Below are positions 27,587 to 37,044 of a DNA stretch of 64,000 nt, in pieces (positions within the stretch are counted from its first letter, which is position 1; each line of letters begins with the position of its first letter). This DNA is from Streptococcaceae bacterium AF77-01CM03A (GTDB taxonomy: Bacteria > Bacillota > Bacilli > Lactobacillales > Streptococcaceae), in assembly GCA_027665725.1 (NCBI GenBank), contig JAQDDS010000004.1, forward strand, positions 68,796 through 132,795. Reading direction: 5' to 3'. The position numbers and the translations under genes were made by a program. The notes beneath the pieces were generated by a model. That model was not told the DNA's origin. It was given only the letters and a program-made list of their open reading frames with translations, and searched no databases.

Positions 27587-28087
27587 ATGATACTACGCAG
27601 ACCAACATTGGCAGATAAGGAAGCTGTTGTAGATATGATAGAGGAGTTTGAAGAGACCCAATCGACCCACAATGGCGGATTTTGGGATATTGAGAATTTC
27701 TCTTACGAGGATTGGCTAGAAACTGGCCGAAATAAAGAAATGGGAATAGGATTGCTGGAAAATCGCGTCCCATCAATTCAGTTCGTTTTGTTTGATGAAT
27801 CAGGCCGTGCTTTAGGTTTTTTGAATCTACGGCTGAGACTAAATGAGGGCTTGCTGAATCATGCTGGCCATATTGGCTACTCCATCCGTCCCTCTGAAAG
27901 GGGCAAAGGCTACGCCAAAGAGTCCCTCCGGCAAGGTCTACAAATTGCCAAGGAAAAGAATATCAAACGAGCGCTTGTGACTTGTAGCACAGAAAATCCT
28001 GCCAGCCGAGCTATTATCTTAGCCAATGGAGGCCAATTGGAGGATGTTCGAAATGGAACGGAGCGTTATTGGATAGAGTTGGAGTAA
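27587..28087 (+). CDS. GNAT family N-acetyltransferase
   Basis: 166 aa. The acetyl-CoA loop is IGYSIRPSERGKGYAKE (R-G-x-G-Y-A), in a typical GNAT fold of full length with FLNLRLR strands before it. ATG 27587 is 5 nt from GGAGG; a TTG four codons upstream is in frame but weak. It lies between nrdD and nrdG, as in pneumococcus, although no mechanistic link to ribonucleotide reduction is known to me. Substrate unknown. Confidence 0.9.
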   Translation: MILRRPTLADKEAVVDMIEEFEETQSTHNGGFWDIENFSYEDWLETGRNKEMGIGLLENRVPSIQFVLFDESGRALGFLNLRLRLNEGLLNHAGHIGYSIRPSERGKGYAKESLRQGLQIAKEKNIKRALVTCSTENPASRAIILANGGQLEDVRNGTERYWIELE

Positions 28088-28091
28088 AAGT

Positions 28092-28688
28092 ATGACATGG
28101 AATACACCAAAACCAGGCGAGTGGAAGAGTGAGGAGCTTAGTCAGGGACGTATTATTGACTACAAGGCTTTTAACTTTGTGGATGGCGAAGGGGTGCGCA
28201 ATTCGCTTTATGTGGCAGGATGTATGTTTCACTGTGAAGGTTGCTACAATGTAGCGACCTGGTCATTTAATACGGGGATTCCTTATACACCAGAATTAGA
28301 AGAACAAATCATGGCAGACTTGGCCCAGCCTTATGTTCAAGGTTTGACTCTACTCGGTGGAGAGCCATTCCTCAATACAGGTATTCTCTTGCCCCTAGTC
28401 AAACGCATTCGGAAAGAATTGCCAGAAAAAGACATATGGTCTTGGACAGGCTACACTTGGGAAGAAATGATGTTGGAGACGCCTGACAAATTGGAGCTTT
28501 TATCACTGATTGATATCTTGGTTGATGGACGGTATGATAAAAGCAAGCGTAATCTCATGCTTCAATTCCGTGGCTCTTCTAATCAGCGGATTATCGATGT
28601 TCAAAAATCTCTTAAAAGCGGGGAAGTCATTATTTGGGAAAAGCTTAACGATGGGAAAGAAAGCTATGAACAGGTGAAGAGAGAGTGA
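28092..28688 (+). CDS. nrdG: Anaerobic RNR activating protein (radical SAM)
   Basis: 198 aa. The CMFHCEGCYN motif (C-x3-C-x2-C) binds the 4Fe-4S cluster that cleaves S-adenosylmethionine to generate the NrdD glycyl radical; LLGGEPF is the SAM-contacting GGE loop. Its stop overlaps the next gene's GTG start by 4 bp (GTGA), so they are translationally coupled. Confidence 0.96.
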   Translation: MTWNTPKPGEWKSEELSQGRIIDYKAFNFVDGEGVRNSLYVAGCMFHCEGCYNVATWSFNTGIPYTPELEEQIMADLAQPYVQGLTLLGGEPFLNTGILLPLVKRIRKELPEKDIWSWTGYTWEEMMLETPDKLELLSLIDILVDGRYDKSKRNLMLQFRGSSNQRIIDVQKSLKSGEVIIWEKLNDGKESYEQVKRE

Positions 28689-29326
28689 AGAAAAGAGAGT
28701 TAATAGAGCAACTGGTCTCAGAAATAGACTCAGGAAGAATTAGGACGCTAGGTATCTACGGCCATGGAGCTTCAGGGAAATCAACTTTTGCTCAAGAATT
28801 ATACCAAGAACTTGATTCCCAAAAGGTAAATTTACTAGAGACAGATCCCTACATTACTTCGGGACGACATTTAGTGGTACCTAAAGAGACACCAGACCAA
28901 AAGGTAACAGCATGTTTACCAGTAGCGCATGAGCTGGCAAGTTTGCAAAGAGATATTCTTGCTCTGCAAGCGGGTATGGACATCTTAACAATTGAGGAAC
29001 CCTGGAAGGCTAGTGAGGTCTTATCGGGAGCAAAACCAATTCTGATAGTCGAAGGGATGTCTGTGGGTTTTCTACCCAAGGAACTCTTTGACAAAACCAT
29101 TTGTTTCTACACGGATGAGGAGACAGAATTAAAGAGGCGTCTAGCTCGAGATACGGCTGTGAGAAATGGCGATGCATCCTTTATATTGGCTAGTCAGCAA
29201 ATGAGACGAGAGCAGTATCTGCAATATTATAAAGAAACCGAGTCAAAAGCGGATATCTTGATAAATCAATCGAATGATACATTTCAGATCAAAACAAATA
29301 TTATAAATATTATAAATATTATATAG
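28685..29326 (+). CDS. Uridine kinase-like P-loop protein
   Basis: 213 aa. Walker A is GIYGHGASGKST; downstream ETDPYITSGR and LIVEGMSVGF resemble uridine/phosphoribulokinase-type kinases. The GTG start overlaps the nrdG stop. The C-terminus is unusual: three 9-bp repeats encode NIINIINII right before the stop. Probably a nucleoside or small-molecule kinase; substrate not determinable. Confidence 0.8.
   Translation: MKKRELIEQLVSEIDSGRIRTLGIYGHGASGKSTFAQELYQELDSQKVNLLETDPYITSGRHLVVPKETPDQKVTACLPVAHELASLQRDILALQAGMDILTIEEPWKASEVLSGAKPILIVEGMSVGFLPKELFDKTICFYTDEETELKRRLARDTAVRNGDASFILASQQMRREQYLQYYKETESKADILINQSNDTFQIKTNIINIINII
29297..29323 (+). repeat. Tandem 9-bp repeat inside the kinase C-terminus
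   Basis: AATATTATA occurs three times in frame and encodes Asn-Ile-Ile each time. This slippage-prone tract could vary the C-terminal length in steps of three residues. Confidence 0.8.
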
Positions 29327-29426
29327 AAGAAAAAATAAAAATTTGCTCTTCATTTATGCTTTTTGAGGTAAGGAGCAATAAGAAAACAGTTTCATCAAAA
29401 AATTTTAAAAAATCCTGTCAAATCCC

Positions 29427-29455
29427 TTGCAATCGCAGGGGCTTTGTGTTATTCT
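29427..29455 (+). promoter_or_regulatory. Promoter of the S10 ribosomal operon
   Basis: TTGCAA, 17 nt and TATTCT with TGT before it (extended -10). A TTGCTC / GAGCAA inverted repeat upstream (29343 and 29373) lies between the kinase stop and this promoter. Confidence 0.7.
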
Positions 29456-29461
29456 ATTATG

Positions 29462-29590
29462 GTGCTGTAAATTACAGCCTTAGCTTTGATGCAAGAGGTT
29501 GCGACACGCTCGGTTGCATTGCCACGCAACGCGCGTCGGTTTTCTTGTGGAGCTAGCCTATTATCTTAAATAGACGAAAAGGAGAAAAAG
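29462..29590 (+). promoter_or_regulatory. Structured leader of the S10 operon
   Basis: The leader of about 129 nt has GCTGTA / TACAGC at its 5' end, then a GTTGCG...CGCAAC stem with CGACACGC / GCGCGTCG as an alternative pairing, and a conserved-looking GTCGGTTTTCTTGTGGAGC tail before the rpsJ ribosome site. It resembles r-protein leaders that bind a protein from the operon; which protein binds here is not shown by the sequence. Confidence 0.5.
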
Positions 29591-29899
29591 ATGGCAAACA
29601 AAAAAATCCGTATCCGTTTGAAAGCTTACGAACACCGTACGCTTGACACAGCGGCTGCAAAAATCGTAGAATCAGCTACTCGTACAGGTGCACAAGTTGC
29701 GGGTCCAATCCCACTTCCAACTGAGCGTAGCCTCTACACAATCATTCGTGCGACTCACAAATATAAAGATTCTCGCGAACAATTCGAAATGCGTACACAC
29801 AAACGTTTGATCGACATCATCAACCCAACTCAAAAAACAGTTGATGCTTTGATGAAATTGGATCTTCCAAGTGGTGTAAACGTAGAAATCAAACTTTAA
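29591..29899 (+). CDS. rpsJ: Ribosomal protein S10 (NusE)
   Basis: 102 aa, full length. It belongs to the 30S head and, as NusE, joins the NusB antitermination complex. [14 protein letters not shown] at the N-terminus and the loop [14 protein letters not shown] are diagnostic. First gene of the S10 operon behind AAAGGAG. A GAGC / GCTC hairpin sits in the following 81-nt gap. Confidence 0.98.
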   Translation: MANKKIRIRLKAYEHRTLDTAAAKIVESATRTGAQVAGPIPLPTERSLYTIIRATHKYKDSREQFEMRTHKRLIDIINPTQKTVDALMKLDLPSGVNVEIKL

Positions 29900-29980
29900 T
29901 CTAAAGTTTGAAACCTTGAGCATAAAAAACGCTCGTTAAAAACTTTTTGAATAAAAATATAGAAAAGGAACTATTTTCTC

Positions 29981-30607
29981 ATGACAAAAGGAATCTTAGG
30001 GAAAAAAGTGGGAATGACTCAAATCTTCACTGAAGCTGGCGAATTGATCCCTGTAACAGTTATCGAAGCAACTCCAAACGTTGTTCTTCAAGTTAAAACT
30101 GTTGAAACAGATGGTTACAACGCTATCCAAGTTGGTTTCGATGACAAACGCGAAGTATTGAGCAACAAACCTGCTAAAGGACATGTAGCAAAAGCTAACA
30201 CGGCTCCTAAGCGCTTCATTCGTGAATTCAAAAACGTTGAAGGCTTGGAAGTTGGTGCTGAAATCACAGTTGAAACTTTCGCAGCTGGAGACATTGTTGA
30301 TGTAACTGGTACATCTAAAGGTAAAGGTTTCCAAGGTGTTATCAAACGCCACGGACAATCACGTGGACCTATGGCTCACGGTTCTCGTTACCACCGTCGT
30401 CCAGGTTCTATGGGACCTGTTGCACCTAACCGCGTATTCAAAGGTAAAAACCTTGCAGGACGTATGGGTGGCGACCGTGTAACAATTCAAAACCTTGAAG
30501 TTGTACAAGTTGTTCCAGAAAAGAACGTTATCCTTATCAAAGGTAACGTACCAGGTGCTAAGAAATCTCTTATCACTATCAAGTCAGCAGTTAAAGCTGG
30601 TAAATAA
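29981..30607 (+). CDS. rplC: Ribosomal protein L3
   Basis: 208 aa, full length. It is a 50S assembly initiator; the central extension [22 protein letters not shown] reaches towards the peptidyl transferase centre. The N-terminus [16 protein letters not shown] is typical. The usual rpsJ-rplC-rplD order is kept, with AAAAGGAA as ribosome site. Confidence 0.98.
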   Translation: MTKGILGKKVGMTQIFTEAGELIPVTVIEATPNVVLQVKTVETDGYNAIQVGFDDKREVLSNKPAKGHVAKANTAPKRFIREFKNVEGLEVGAEITVETFAAGDIVDVTGTSKGKGFQGVIKRHGQSRGPMAHGSRYHRRPGSMGPVAPNRVFKGKNLAGRMGGDRVTIQNLEVVQVVPEKNVILIKGNVPGAKKSLITIKSAVKAGK

Positions 30608-30631
30608 TAAGGAAAGGGGAATACAGTCAAA

Positions 30632-31255
30632 ATGGCAAATGTAACATTATTCGACCAAACTGGTAAACAAGCGGGCGAAGTTGTTCTTAACGATGCAATC
30701 TTTGGTATCGAACCAAACCAATCTGTTGTGTTTGATGTGATCATCAGCCAACGTGCTAGCCTTCGTCAAGGAACTCACGCAGTTAAAAACCGCTCAGCTG
30801 TTTCAGGTGGCGGACGCAAACCATGGCGTCAAAAAGGAACTGGACGTGCTCGTCAAGGTTCTATCCGCTCTCCACAATGGCGTGGTGGTGGAATCGTCTT
30901 CGGACCAACTCCACGTAGCTATGCGTACAAACTTCCTCAAAAAGTTCGTCGCCTTGCGCTTAAATCTGTTTACTCAGAAAAAGTTGCTGAAAACAAATTT
31001 GTAGCCGTTGATTCTCTTGAATTTACAGCTCCAAAAACTGCTGAATTTGCAAAAGTTCTTGCAGCTTTGAGCATCGATTCTAAAGTCCTTGTTATTCTTG
31101 AAGAAGGAAACGAATTCGCAGCTCTTTCAGCTCGTAACCTTCCAAACGTGAAAGTTGCGACTGCTACAACTGCAAGTGTTCTTGACATCGCAAATAGTGA
31201 CAAACTTCTTGTTACTCAAGCAGCTATCTCTAAAATCGAGGAGGTTCTTGCATAA
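30632..31255 (+). CDS. rplD: Ribosomal protein L4
   Basis: 207 aa. The long loop [20 protein letters not shown] lines the peptide exit tunnel and is a site of macrolide-resistance mutations; the conserved [13 protein letters not shown] core is unaltered here. Its stop overlaps the rplW start by one base (TAATG), so the two are coupled. In some bacteria L4 represses its own operon; that is not demonstrated here. Confidence 0.98.
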
Positions 31256-31551
31256 TGAATTTGTATGATGTTATCAAAAAACCTGTTATCACTGAAAGTT
31301 CAATGGCTCAACTTGAAGCAGGGAAATATGTATTTGAAGTTGACACTCGTGCACACAAACTTTTGATCAAGCAAGCTGTTGAAGCTGCTTTCGAAGGTGT
31401 TAAAGTTGCAAATGTTAACACAATCAACGTAAAACCTAAAGCTAAACGTGTTGGACGTTACACTGGTTTTACTAACAAAACTAAAAAAGCTATCATCACT
31501 CTTACAGCTGATTCAAAAGCAATCGAGTTGTTTGCAGCTGAAGCTGAATAA
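31255..31551 (+). CDS. rplW: Ribosomal protein L23
   Basis: 98 aa, full length. L23 sits at the tunnel exit and docks trigger factor and [18 protein letters not shown] opens the standard domain and the [16 protein letters not shown] loop is present. The start is preceded by GAGG within the end of rplD. Confidence 0.98.
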
Positions 31552-31568
31552 TCTAAGGAGGAAATATC

Positions 31569-32402
31569 GTGGGAATTCGTGTTTATAAACCAACAACAAA
31601 CGGTCGCCGTAATATGACTTCTTTGGATTTCGCTGAAATCACAACAAGCACTCCTGAAAAATCATTGCTTGTTGCATTGAAGAGCAAGGCTGGTCGTAAC
31701 AACAACGGTCGTATCACAGTTCGTCACCAAGGTGGTGGACACAAACGTTTCTACCGTTTGGTTGACTTTAAACGTAACAAAGACAACGTTGAAGCAGTTG
31801 TTAAAACTATCGAGTACGATCCAAACCGTTCTGCAAACATCGCTCTTGTACACTACACTGACGGTGTGAAAGCATACATCATCGCTCCAAAAGGTCTTGA
31901 AGTAGGTCAACGTATCGTTTCAGGTCCAGAAGCAGATATCAAAGTCGGAAACGCTCTTCCACTTGCTAACATCCCAGTTGGTACTTTAATCCACAACATC
32001 GAATTGAAACCAGGTCGTGGTGGAGAATTGGTACGTGCTGCTGGAGCTTCTGCTCAAGTATTGGGTCAAGAAGGTAAATACGTACTTGTTCGTCTTCAAT
32101 CAGGTGAAGTTCGTATGATTCTTGGAACTTGTCGTGCTACAGTTGGTGTTGTCGGAAACGAACAACATGGACTTGTAAACCTTGGTAAAGCAGGACGTAG
32201 CCGTTGGAAAGGTATCCGCCCAACAGTTCGTGGTTCTGTAATGAACCCTAACGATCACCCACACGGTGGTGGTGAAGGTAAAGCACCAGTTGGTCGTAAA
32301 GCACCATCAACTCCATGGGGTAAACCTGCTCTTGGTCTTAAAACTCGTAACAAGAAAGCGAAATCTGACAAACTTATCGTTCGTCGTCGCAACGAGAAAT
32401 AA
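31569..32402 (+). CDS. rplB: Ribosomal protein L2
   Basis: 277 aa, full length. It is required for subunit association and peptidyl transfer; the conserved [20 protein letters not shown] loop contains the essential His. It uses a GTG start behind AAGGAGG. A 102-nt structured gap separates it from rpsS. Confidence 0.98.
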   Translation: MGIRVYKPTTNGRRNMTSLDFAEITTSTPEKSLLVALKSKAGRNNNGRITVRHQGGGHKRFYRLVDFKRNKDNVEAVVKTIEYDPNRSANIALVHYTDGVKAYIIAPKGLEVGQRIVSGPEADIKVGNALPLANIPVGTLIHNIELKPGRGGELVRAAGASAQVLGQEGKYVLVRLQSGEVRMILGTCRATVGVVGNEQHGLVNLGKAGRSRWKGIRPTVRGSVMNPNDHPHGGGEGKAPVGRKAPSTPWGKPALGLKTRNKKAKSDKLIVRRRNEK

Positions 32403-32504
32403 TTTAAAACTAGTCGCTTAAGTGCTAGATAATCCGCCAGCTCGGTAGCGCTCGTTGAGAGCGCAAGCCGCTGTGGTACTATATTTAAAGGAGAAAATAT
32501 AAAA
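32403..32504 (+). other. Structured spacer between rplB and rpsS
   Basis: It contains the hairpin GCGCTC / GAGCGC within a larger CAGC...GCTG stem, preceded by a CTAG...CTAG pairing around GCTTAAG. No T-run follows, so it is not a terminator. It may control processing or translation of the S19-L22-S3 part. Confidence 0.45.
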
Positions 32505-32786
32505 ATGGGACGCAGTCTTAAAAAAGGACCTTTCGTCGATGAGCATTTGATGAAAAAAGTTGAAGCTCAAGCTAACGACGAAAAGAAAAAAGTTATCAAA
32601 ACTTGGTCACGTCGTTCAACGATCTTCCCAAGTTTCATTGGTTACACTATCGCAGTTTATGATGGACGTAAACACGTACCTGTTTACATCCAAGAAGACA
32701 TGGTAGGTCACAAGCTTGGTGAATTTGCACCAACTCGTACTTACAAAGGTCACGCCGCAGACGACAAGAAGACACGTAGAAAATAA
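32505..32786 (+). CDS. rpsS: Ribosomal protein S19
   Basis: 93 aa, full length. A 30S head protein near the A-site finger. [18 protein letters not shown] and the [13 protein letters not shown] motif are diagnostic. Starts behind AAAGGAG after the structured spacer; rplV follows 11 nt later. Confidence 0.98.
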
Positions 32787-32797
32787 GGAGAACATAA

Positions 32798-33142
32798 ATG
32801 GCAGAAATTACTTCAGCTAAAGCAATGGCTCGCACAGTACGTGTTTCACCTCGTAAATCACGTCTTGTTCTTGACAACATCCGTGGTAAAAGCGTAGCCG
32901 ATGCAATCGCAATTTTGACATTCACTCCAAACAAAGCTGCTGAAATCATCTTGAAAGTTTTGAACTCAGCTGTAGCTAACGCTGAAAACAACTTTGGTTT
33001 GGATAAAGCTAACTTGGTAGTATCTGAAGCGTTCGCAAACGAAGGACCAACTATGAAACGTTTCCGTCCACGTGCGAAAGGTTCAGCTTCACCAATCAAC
33101 AAACGTACAGCTCACATCACTGTAGCTGTTGCAGAAAAATAA
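32798..33142 (+). CDS. rplV: Ribosomal protein L22
   Basis: 114 aa. Its beta-hairpin ([18 protein letters not shown]) extends into the exit tunnel and is another macrolide-resistance site; no obvious insertion is present. Ribosome site AAGGAG; the stop region carries AAGGAGG for rpsC. Confidence 0.98.
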   Translation: MAEITSAKAMARTVRVSPRKSRLVLDNIRGKSVADAIAILTFTPNKAAEIILKVLNSAVANAENNFGLDKANLVVSEAFANEGPTMKRFRPRAKGSASPINKRTAHITVAVAEK

Positions 33143-33154
33143 GGAGGTAAAATC

Positions 33155-33808
33155 GTGGGTCAAAAAGTACATCCAATTGGTATGCGTGTCGGCATCATCC
33201 GTGATTGGGATGCCAAATGGTATGCTGAAAAAGAATACGCGGATTACCTTCATGAAGATCTTGCAATCCGTAAATTCGTTCAAAAAGAACTTGCTGACGC
33301 AGCAGTTTCAACTATTGAAATTGAACGCGCAGTAAACAAAGTTAACGTTTCGCTTCACACTGCTAAACCAGGTATGGTTATCGGTAAAGGTGGTGCTAAC
33401 GTTGATGCACTCCGTGCAAAACTTAACAAATTGACTGGAAAACAAGTACACATCAACATCATCGAAATCAAACAACCTGATTTGGATGCTCACCTTGTTG
33501 GTGAAGGAATTGCTCGTCAATTGGAGCAACGTGTTGCTTTCCGTCGTGCACAAAAACAAGCAATCCAACGTGCAATGCGTGCTGGAGCTAAAGGAATCAA
33601 AACTCAAGTATCAGGTCGTTTGAACGGTGCAGATATTGCCCGTGCTGAAGGATACTCTGAAGGAACAGTTCCACTTCACACACTTCGCGCAGATATCGAT
33701 TACGCTTGGGAAGAAGCAGATACTACATACGGTAAACTTGGTGTTAAAGTATGGATCTACCGTGGTGAAGTTCTTCCAGCTCGTAAAAACACTAAAGGAG
33801 GTAAATAA
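33155..33808 (+). CDS. rpsC: Ribosomal protein S3
   Basis: 217 aa with a KH domain ([16 protein letters not shown]) at the mRNA entry channel and the C-terminal S3 domain ending [14 protein letters not shown] start behind AAGGAGG. Its last codons include the AAAGGAGG that serves rplP, 3 nt after its stop. Confidence 0.98.
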
Positions 33809-33811
33809 CCA

Positions 33812-34225
33812 ATGTTAGTACCTAAACGTGTTAAACACCGTCGTGAATTCCGTGGTAAAATGCGCGGTGAAGCTAAAGGTGGAAAAGAAGTAGCATTCGG
33901 TGAATACGGTCTTCAAGCTACAACTAGCCACTGGATCACTAACCGCCAAATCGAGGCTGCTCGTATCGCCATGACTCGTTACATGAAACGTGGTGGTAAA
34001 GTTTGGATTAAAATCTTCCCACACAAATCATACACAGCTAAAGCTATCGGGGTTCGTATGGGATCTGGTAAAGGGGCACCTGAAGGTTGGGTAGCACCAG
34101 TTAAACGTGGTAAAGTAATGTTTGAAGTTGCTGGTGTATCTGAAGAGATCGCTCGCGAAGCTCTTCGTCTTGCAAGCCACAAATTGCCAGTTAAATGTAA
34201 ATTCGTAAAACGTGAAGCAGAATAA
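33812..34225 (+). CDS. rplP: Ribosomal protein L16
   Basis: 137 aa, full length. It helps position the A-site t[22 protein letters not shown] and [24 protein letters not shown] are diagnostic. It starts 3 nt after rpsC, so translation is probably coupled; rpmC follows 9 nt downstream. Confidence 0.98.
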   Translation: MLVPKRVKHRREFRGKMRGEAKGGKEVAFGEYGLQATTSHWITNRQIEAARIAMTRYMKRGGKVWIKIFPHKSYTAKAIGVRMGSGKGAPEGWVAPVKRGKVMFEVAGVSEEIAREALRLASHKLPVKCKFVKREAE

Positions 34226-34234
34226 GGAGAAGGC

Positions 34235-34441
34235 ATGAAACTTAATGAAGTAAAAGAATTTGTTAAAGAACTTCGTGGTCTTTCTCAAGAAGAACTCGCG
34301 AAGCGCGAAAACGAATTGAAAAAAGAATTGTTTGAACTTCGCTTCCAAGCTGCTACTGGTCAATTAGAACAAACAGCTCGCTTGAAAGAAGTTAAAAAAC
34401 AAATCGCTCGTATCAAAACAGTTCAATCTGAAGCGAAATAA
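34235..34441 (+). CDS. rpmC: Ribosomal protein L29
   Basis: 68 aa, the usual size, a helical hairpin near the tunnel exit ([20 protein letters not shown]...QIARIKTV). The ribosome site AAGGAGAAGGC is close to the start. rpsQ follows after 24 nt. Confidence 0.97.
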
Positions 34442-34465
34442 TAGACTAGGGAAGGAGAAATTTCA

Positions 34466-34726
34466 ATGGAACGCAATAATCGTAAAGTTCTTGTTGGACG
34501 TGTTGTATCTGACAAAATGGACAAGACAATCACAGTTGTAGTTGAAACAAAACGTAACCACCCAGTCTATGGTAAACGTATTAACTACTCTAAAAAATAC
34601 AAAGCACATGATGAAAACAATGTTGCCAAAGAAGGCGATATCGTACGTATCATGGAAACTCGCCCGCTTTCAGCTACAAAACGTTTCCGTCTTGTAGAAG
34701 TTGTTGAAGAAGCGGTTATCATCTAA
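34466..34726 (+). CDS. rpsQ: Ribosomal protein S17
   Basis: 86 aa. An OB-fold 30S assembly protein; [21 protein letters not shown] and [19 protein letters not shown] are diagnostic. Ribosome site AAGGAGAAA. Full length and unremarkable. Confidence 0.98.
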
Positions 34727-34751
34727 TCAAGCCTGAAAGGAGAAAACTGAA

Positions 34752-35120
34752 ATGATTCAAACAGAAACTCGTTTGAAAGTCGCAGACAACAGCGGTGCAC
34801 GCGAAATCTTGACTATCAAAGTTCTTGGTGGTTCTAAACGTAAATTTGCGAACATCGGTGATGTTATTGTGGCATCTGTAAAACAAGCTACTCCTGGTGG
34901 TGCGGTTAAAAAAGGTGACGTTGTTAAAGCAGTTATCGTTCGTACTAAATCAGGTGCTCGTCGTGCTGATGGTTCATACATCAAATTTGACGAAAACGCA
35001 GCAGTTATCATCCGTGACGACAAAACTCCTCGCGGAACACGTATCTTTGGCCCAGTTGCACGTGAATTGCGTGAAGGTGGCTTCATGAAGATCGTGTCAC
35101 TTGCTCCAGAAGTACTTTAA
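34752..35120 (+). CDS. rplN: Ribosomal protein L14
   Basis: 122 aa, the exact family length. It forms an intersubunit bridge and binds the silencing factor Rsf[20 protein letters not shown] and [13 protein letters not shown] are diagnostic. A 73-nt spacer with two GC-rich hairpins follows. Confidence 0.98.
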   Translation: MIQTETRLKVADNSGAREILTIKVLGGSKRKFANIGDVIVASVKQATPGGAVKKGDVVKAVIVRTKSGARRADGSYIKFDENAAVIIRDDKTPRGTRIFGPVARELREGGFMKIVSLAPEVL

Positions 35121-35142
35121 TCAATAAAAAACAAACACAGTC

Positions 35143-35171
35143 CCCTGGCCTAGCCAGGGTGCCCATTGGGC
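35143..35171 (+). other. Double hairpin between rplN and rplX
   Basis: CCCTGGC-CTA-GCCAGGG is immediately followed by GCCC-ATT-GGGC, both perfect. There is no U-run, so termination is unlikely. They stand out as GC-rich in an AT-rich region and lie 22 nt before the rplX ribosome site and start. Confidence 0.6.
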
Positions 35172-35193
35172 GTAAGAATAAAAGGAGAAAAAA

Positions 35194-35499
35194 ATGTTTG
35201 TAAAAAAAGGCGACAAAGTTCGCGTAATCGCTGGTAAAGATAAGGGAACAGAAGCTGTTGTCCTTACTGCCCTTCCAAAAGTAAACAAAGTTATCGTTGA
35301 AGGTGTTAACATCGTTAAGAAACACCAACGTCCAACTAACGAACTTCCTCAAGGTGGTATCATCGAGAAGGAAGCAGCTATCCACGTATCAAACGTTCAA
35401 GTTTTGGACAAAAATGGTGTAGCTGGTCGTGTTGGTTACAAATTTGTAGACGGTAAAAAAGTTCGCTACAACAAAAAATCAGGCGAAGTGCTTGATTAA
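35194..35499 (+). CDS. rplX: Ribosomal protein L24
   Basis: 101 aa, full length. A KOW-domain assembly initiator ([20 protein letters not shown]) that binds the 5' part of 23S rRNA. Ribosome site AAAAGGAG. The spacer hairpins before it may modulate expression of the distal spc genes. Confidence 0.98.
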
Positions 35500-35522
35500 T
35501 CACGAAGGAAAGGAGAAGTATA

Positions 35523-36065
35523 ATGGCAAATCGTTTAAAAGAAAAATATCTTAATGAAGTAGTTCCTGCTTTGACAGAACAATTTAACTACTCATCAGTG
35601 ATGGCTGTTCCTAAAGTGGATAAGATCGTTTTGAACATGGGTGTTGGTGAAGCTGTATCAAACGCTAAAAGCCTTGAAAAAGCTGCTGAAGAATTAGCAC
35701 TTATCTCAGGTCAAAAACCACTTATCACTAAAGCTAAAAAATCTATCGCCGGCTTCCGTCTTCGTGAAGGTGTTGCGATCGGTGCAAAAGTTACCCTTCG
35801 TGGTGAACGTATGTACGAATTCTTGGATAAATTGGTTTCAGTATCACTTCCACGTGTACGTGACTTCCACGGTGTTCCAACAAAATCATTTGACGGACGC
35901 GGAAACTACACACTTGGTGTGAAAGAGCAATTGATCTTCCCAGAAATCAACTTTGATGACGTTGACAAAACTCGTGGTCTTGACATCGTTATCGTAACTA
36001 CTGCTAACACTGACGAAGAGTCACGTGCATTGCTTACAGGCCTTGGAATGCCTTTTGCAAAATAA
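35523..36065 (+). CDS. rplE: Ribosomal protein L5
   Basis: 180 aa. It binds 5S rRNA and contacts the P-site t[24 protein letters not shown] and [13 protein letters not shown] are diagnostic. Ribosome site AAAGGAG; rpsN follows 17 nt later with AGGAGG. Confidence 0.98.
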   Translation: MANRLKEKYLNEVVPALTEQFNYSSVMAVPKVDKIVLNMGVGEAVSNAKSLEKAAEELALISGQKPLITKAKKSIAGFRLREGVAIGAKVTLRGERMYEFLDKLVSVSLPRVRDFHGVPTKSFDGRGNYTLGVKEQLIFPEINFDDVDKTRGLDIVIVTTANTDEESRALLTGLGMPFAK

Positions 36066-36082
36066 TATAGGAGGTATAACTA

Positions 36083-36268
36083 ATGGCTAAAAAATCTATG
36101 ATTGCTAAGAACAAACGCCCAGCGAAGTTCTCTACTCAAGCATACACTCGCTGTGAACGTTGTGGACGTCCACACTCAGTTTACCGCAAGTTTAAACTTT
36201 GCCGTGTTTGCTTCCGTGAATTGGCATATAAAGGTCAAATCCCTGGTGTAACAAAAGCATCTTGGTAA
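36083..36268 (+). CDS. rpsN: Ribosomal protein S14, zinc type
   Basis: 61 aa, the short C+ form with CERCG...CRVC (two C-x2-C pairs) binding zinc. A zinc-free paralogue often exists elsewhere in Firmicutes genomes under Zur control; none is in this window. After it come 211 nt without a gene that hold the first of two structured elements. Confidence 0.98.
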   Translation: MAKKSMIAKNKRPAKFSTQAYTRCERCGRPHSVYRKFKLCRVCFRELAYKGQIPGVTKASW

Positions 36269-36274
36269 TAACAT

Positions 36275-36378
36275 GATACAAAGAGCGTAACAACCCCAGC
36301 AAAAATAGGAGAATTGGTGCAGGAGCAATGCTCCAAGACAAATCTATCTTTTTTGCCCAGGTTGTAGCTCGTGTTCAA
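36275..36378 (+). other. Structured repeat element, copy 1 (upstream of rpsH)
   Basis: A 104-nt segment begins GATACAAAGAGCGT and ends TAGCTCGTGTTCAA. It folds by GAGC/GCTC, ACAACC/GGTTGT, GCAAAAA/TTTTTGC and an apical GGAGC/GCTCC. A second hairpin TTCAAA...TTTGAA follows, then GCAAGT/ACTTGC before the rpsH ribosome site. A second copy with different stem bases but the same ends lies after rpsH. Confidence 0.75.
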
Positions 36379-36479
36379 ATGAGATTATCTTGTTTGAATG
36401 TGTCAATACTATCTGAGCACAGCTCAATCATTAACTAGCAAGTGCAACTTGCAAACTACTAGTAAGAGGAGAAAAATAA

Positions 36480-36878
36480 ATGGTTATGACTGACCCAATC
36501 GCAGACTTCCTAACTCGTATTCGTAACGCTAACCAAGCAAAACACGAAGTACTTGAAGTACCTGCATCAAACATCAAAAAAGGGATTGCTGAAATCCTTA
36601 AACGCGAAGGTTTTGTTAAGAACGTAGAAATCATCGAAGATGACAAACAAGGCATCATCCGTGTATTCCTTAAATACGGAGCAAACGGTGAACGAGTTAT
36701 CACTAACTTGAAACGTGTTTCTAAACCAGGACTTCGTGTCTACAAAAAACGTGAAGATCTTCCAAAAGTACTTAACGGTCTTGGAATTGCTATCCTTTCA
36801 ACTTCAGAAGGTTTGCTTACTGATAAAGAAGCTCGCCAAAAGAATGTTGGTGGTGAGATTATCGCTTACGTTTGGTAA
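36480..36878 (+). CDS. rpsH: Ribosomal protein S8
   Basis: 132 aa, full length. It binds 16S helix 21 and in E. coli represses the spc operon. [20 protein letters not shown] and the C-terminal [15 protein letters not shown] region are diagnostic. ATG 36480 with AAGAGGAG upstream is used; ATG 36486 is also in frame. It is flanked on both sides by the same kind of structured element, unlike its neighbours. Confidence 0.98.
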   Translation: MVMTDPIADFLTRIRNANQAKHEVLEVPASNIKKGIAEILKREGFVKNVEIIEDDKQGIIRVFLKYGANGERVITNLKRVSKPGLRVYKKREDLPKVLNGLGIAILSTSEGLLTDKEARQKNVGGEIIAYVW

Positions 36879-36884
36879 AATCAA

Positions 36885-36989
36885 GATACAAAGAGCGTCA
36901 TGGGCAATGTGAAAATAGGAAATCTGACAAAGAGTGTTAACACTCTAGGAAGATTTGTCTTTTTCACACAGACCATAGCTCGTGTTCAA
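36885..36989 (+). other. Structured repeat element, copy 2 (downstream of rpsH)
   Basis: A 105-nt segment with the same ends as copy 1. Stems are GAGC/GCTC, ATGG/CCAT, GTGAAAA/TTTTCAC, AAATCT/AGATTT and an apical AGAGTGTT/AACACTCT. It is followed by a perfect TTTAGCTGAT/ATCAGCTAAA hairpin. Shared unpaired text includes AAAATAGGA. The stems differ from copy 1 but stay paired. Confidence 0.75.
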
Positions 36990-37044
36990 TTTAGCTGATT
37001 TACTGATCAGCTAAATAGAGAGTAAATTAGTTTAGGAGAAAAAG

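Noticed and set aside
29356..29556. 66-codon frame upstream of rpsJ
   Set aside because: It runs through the S10 promoter and structured leader and has no ribosome site; treated as chance.
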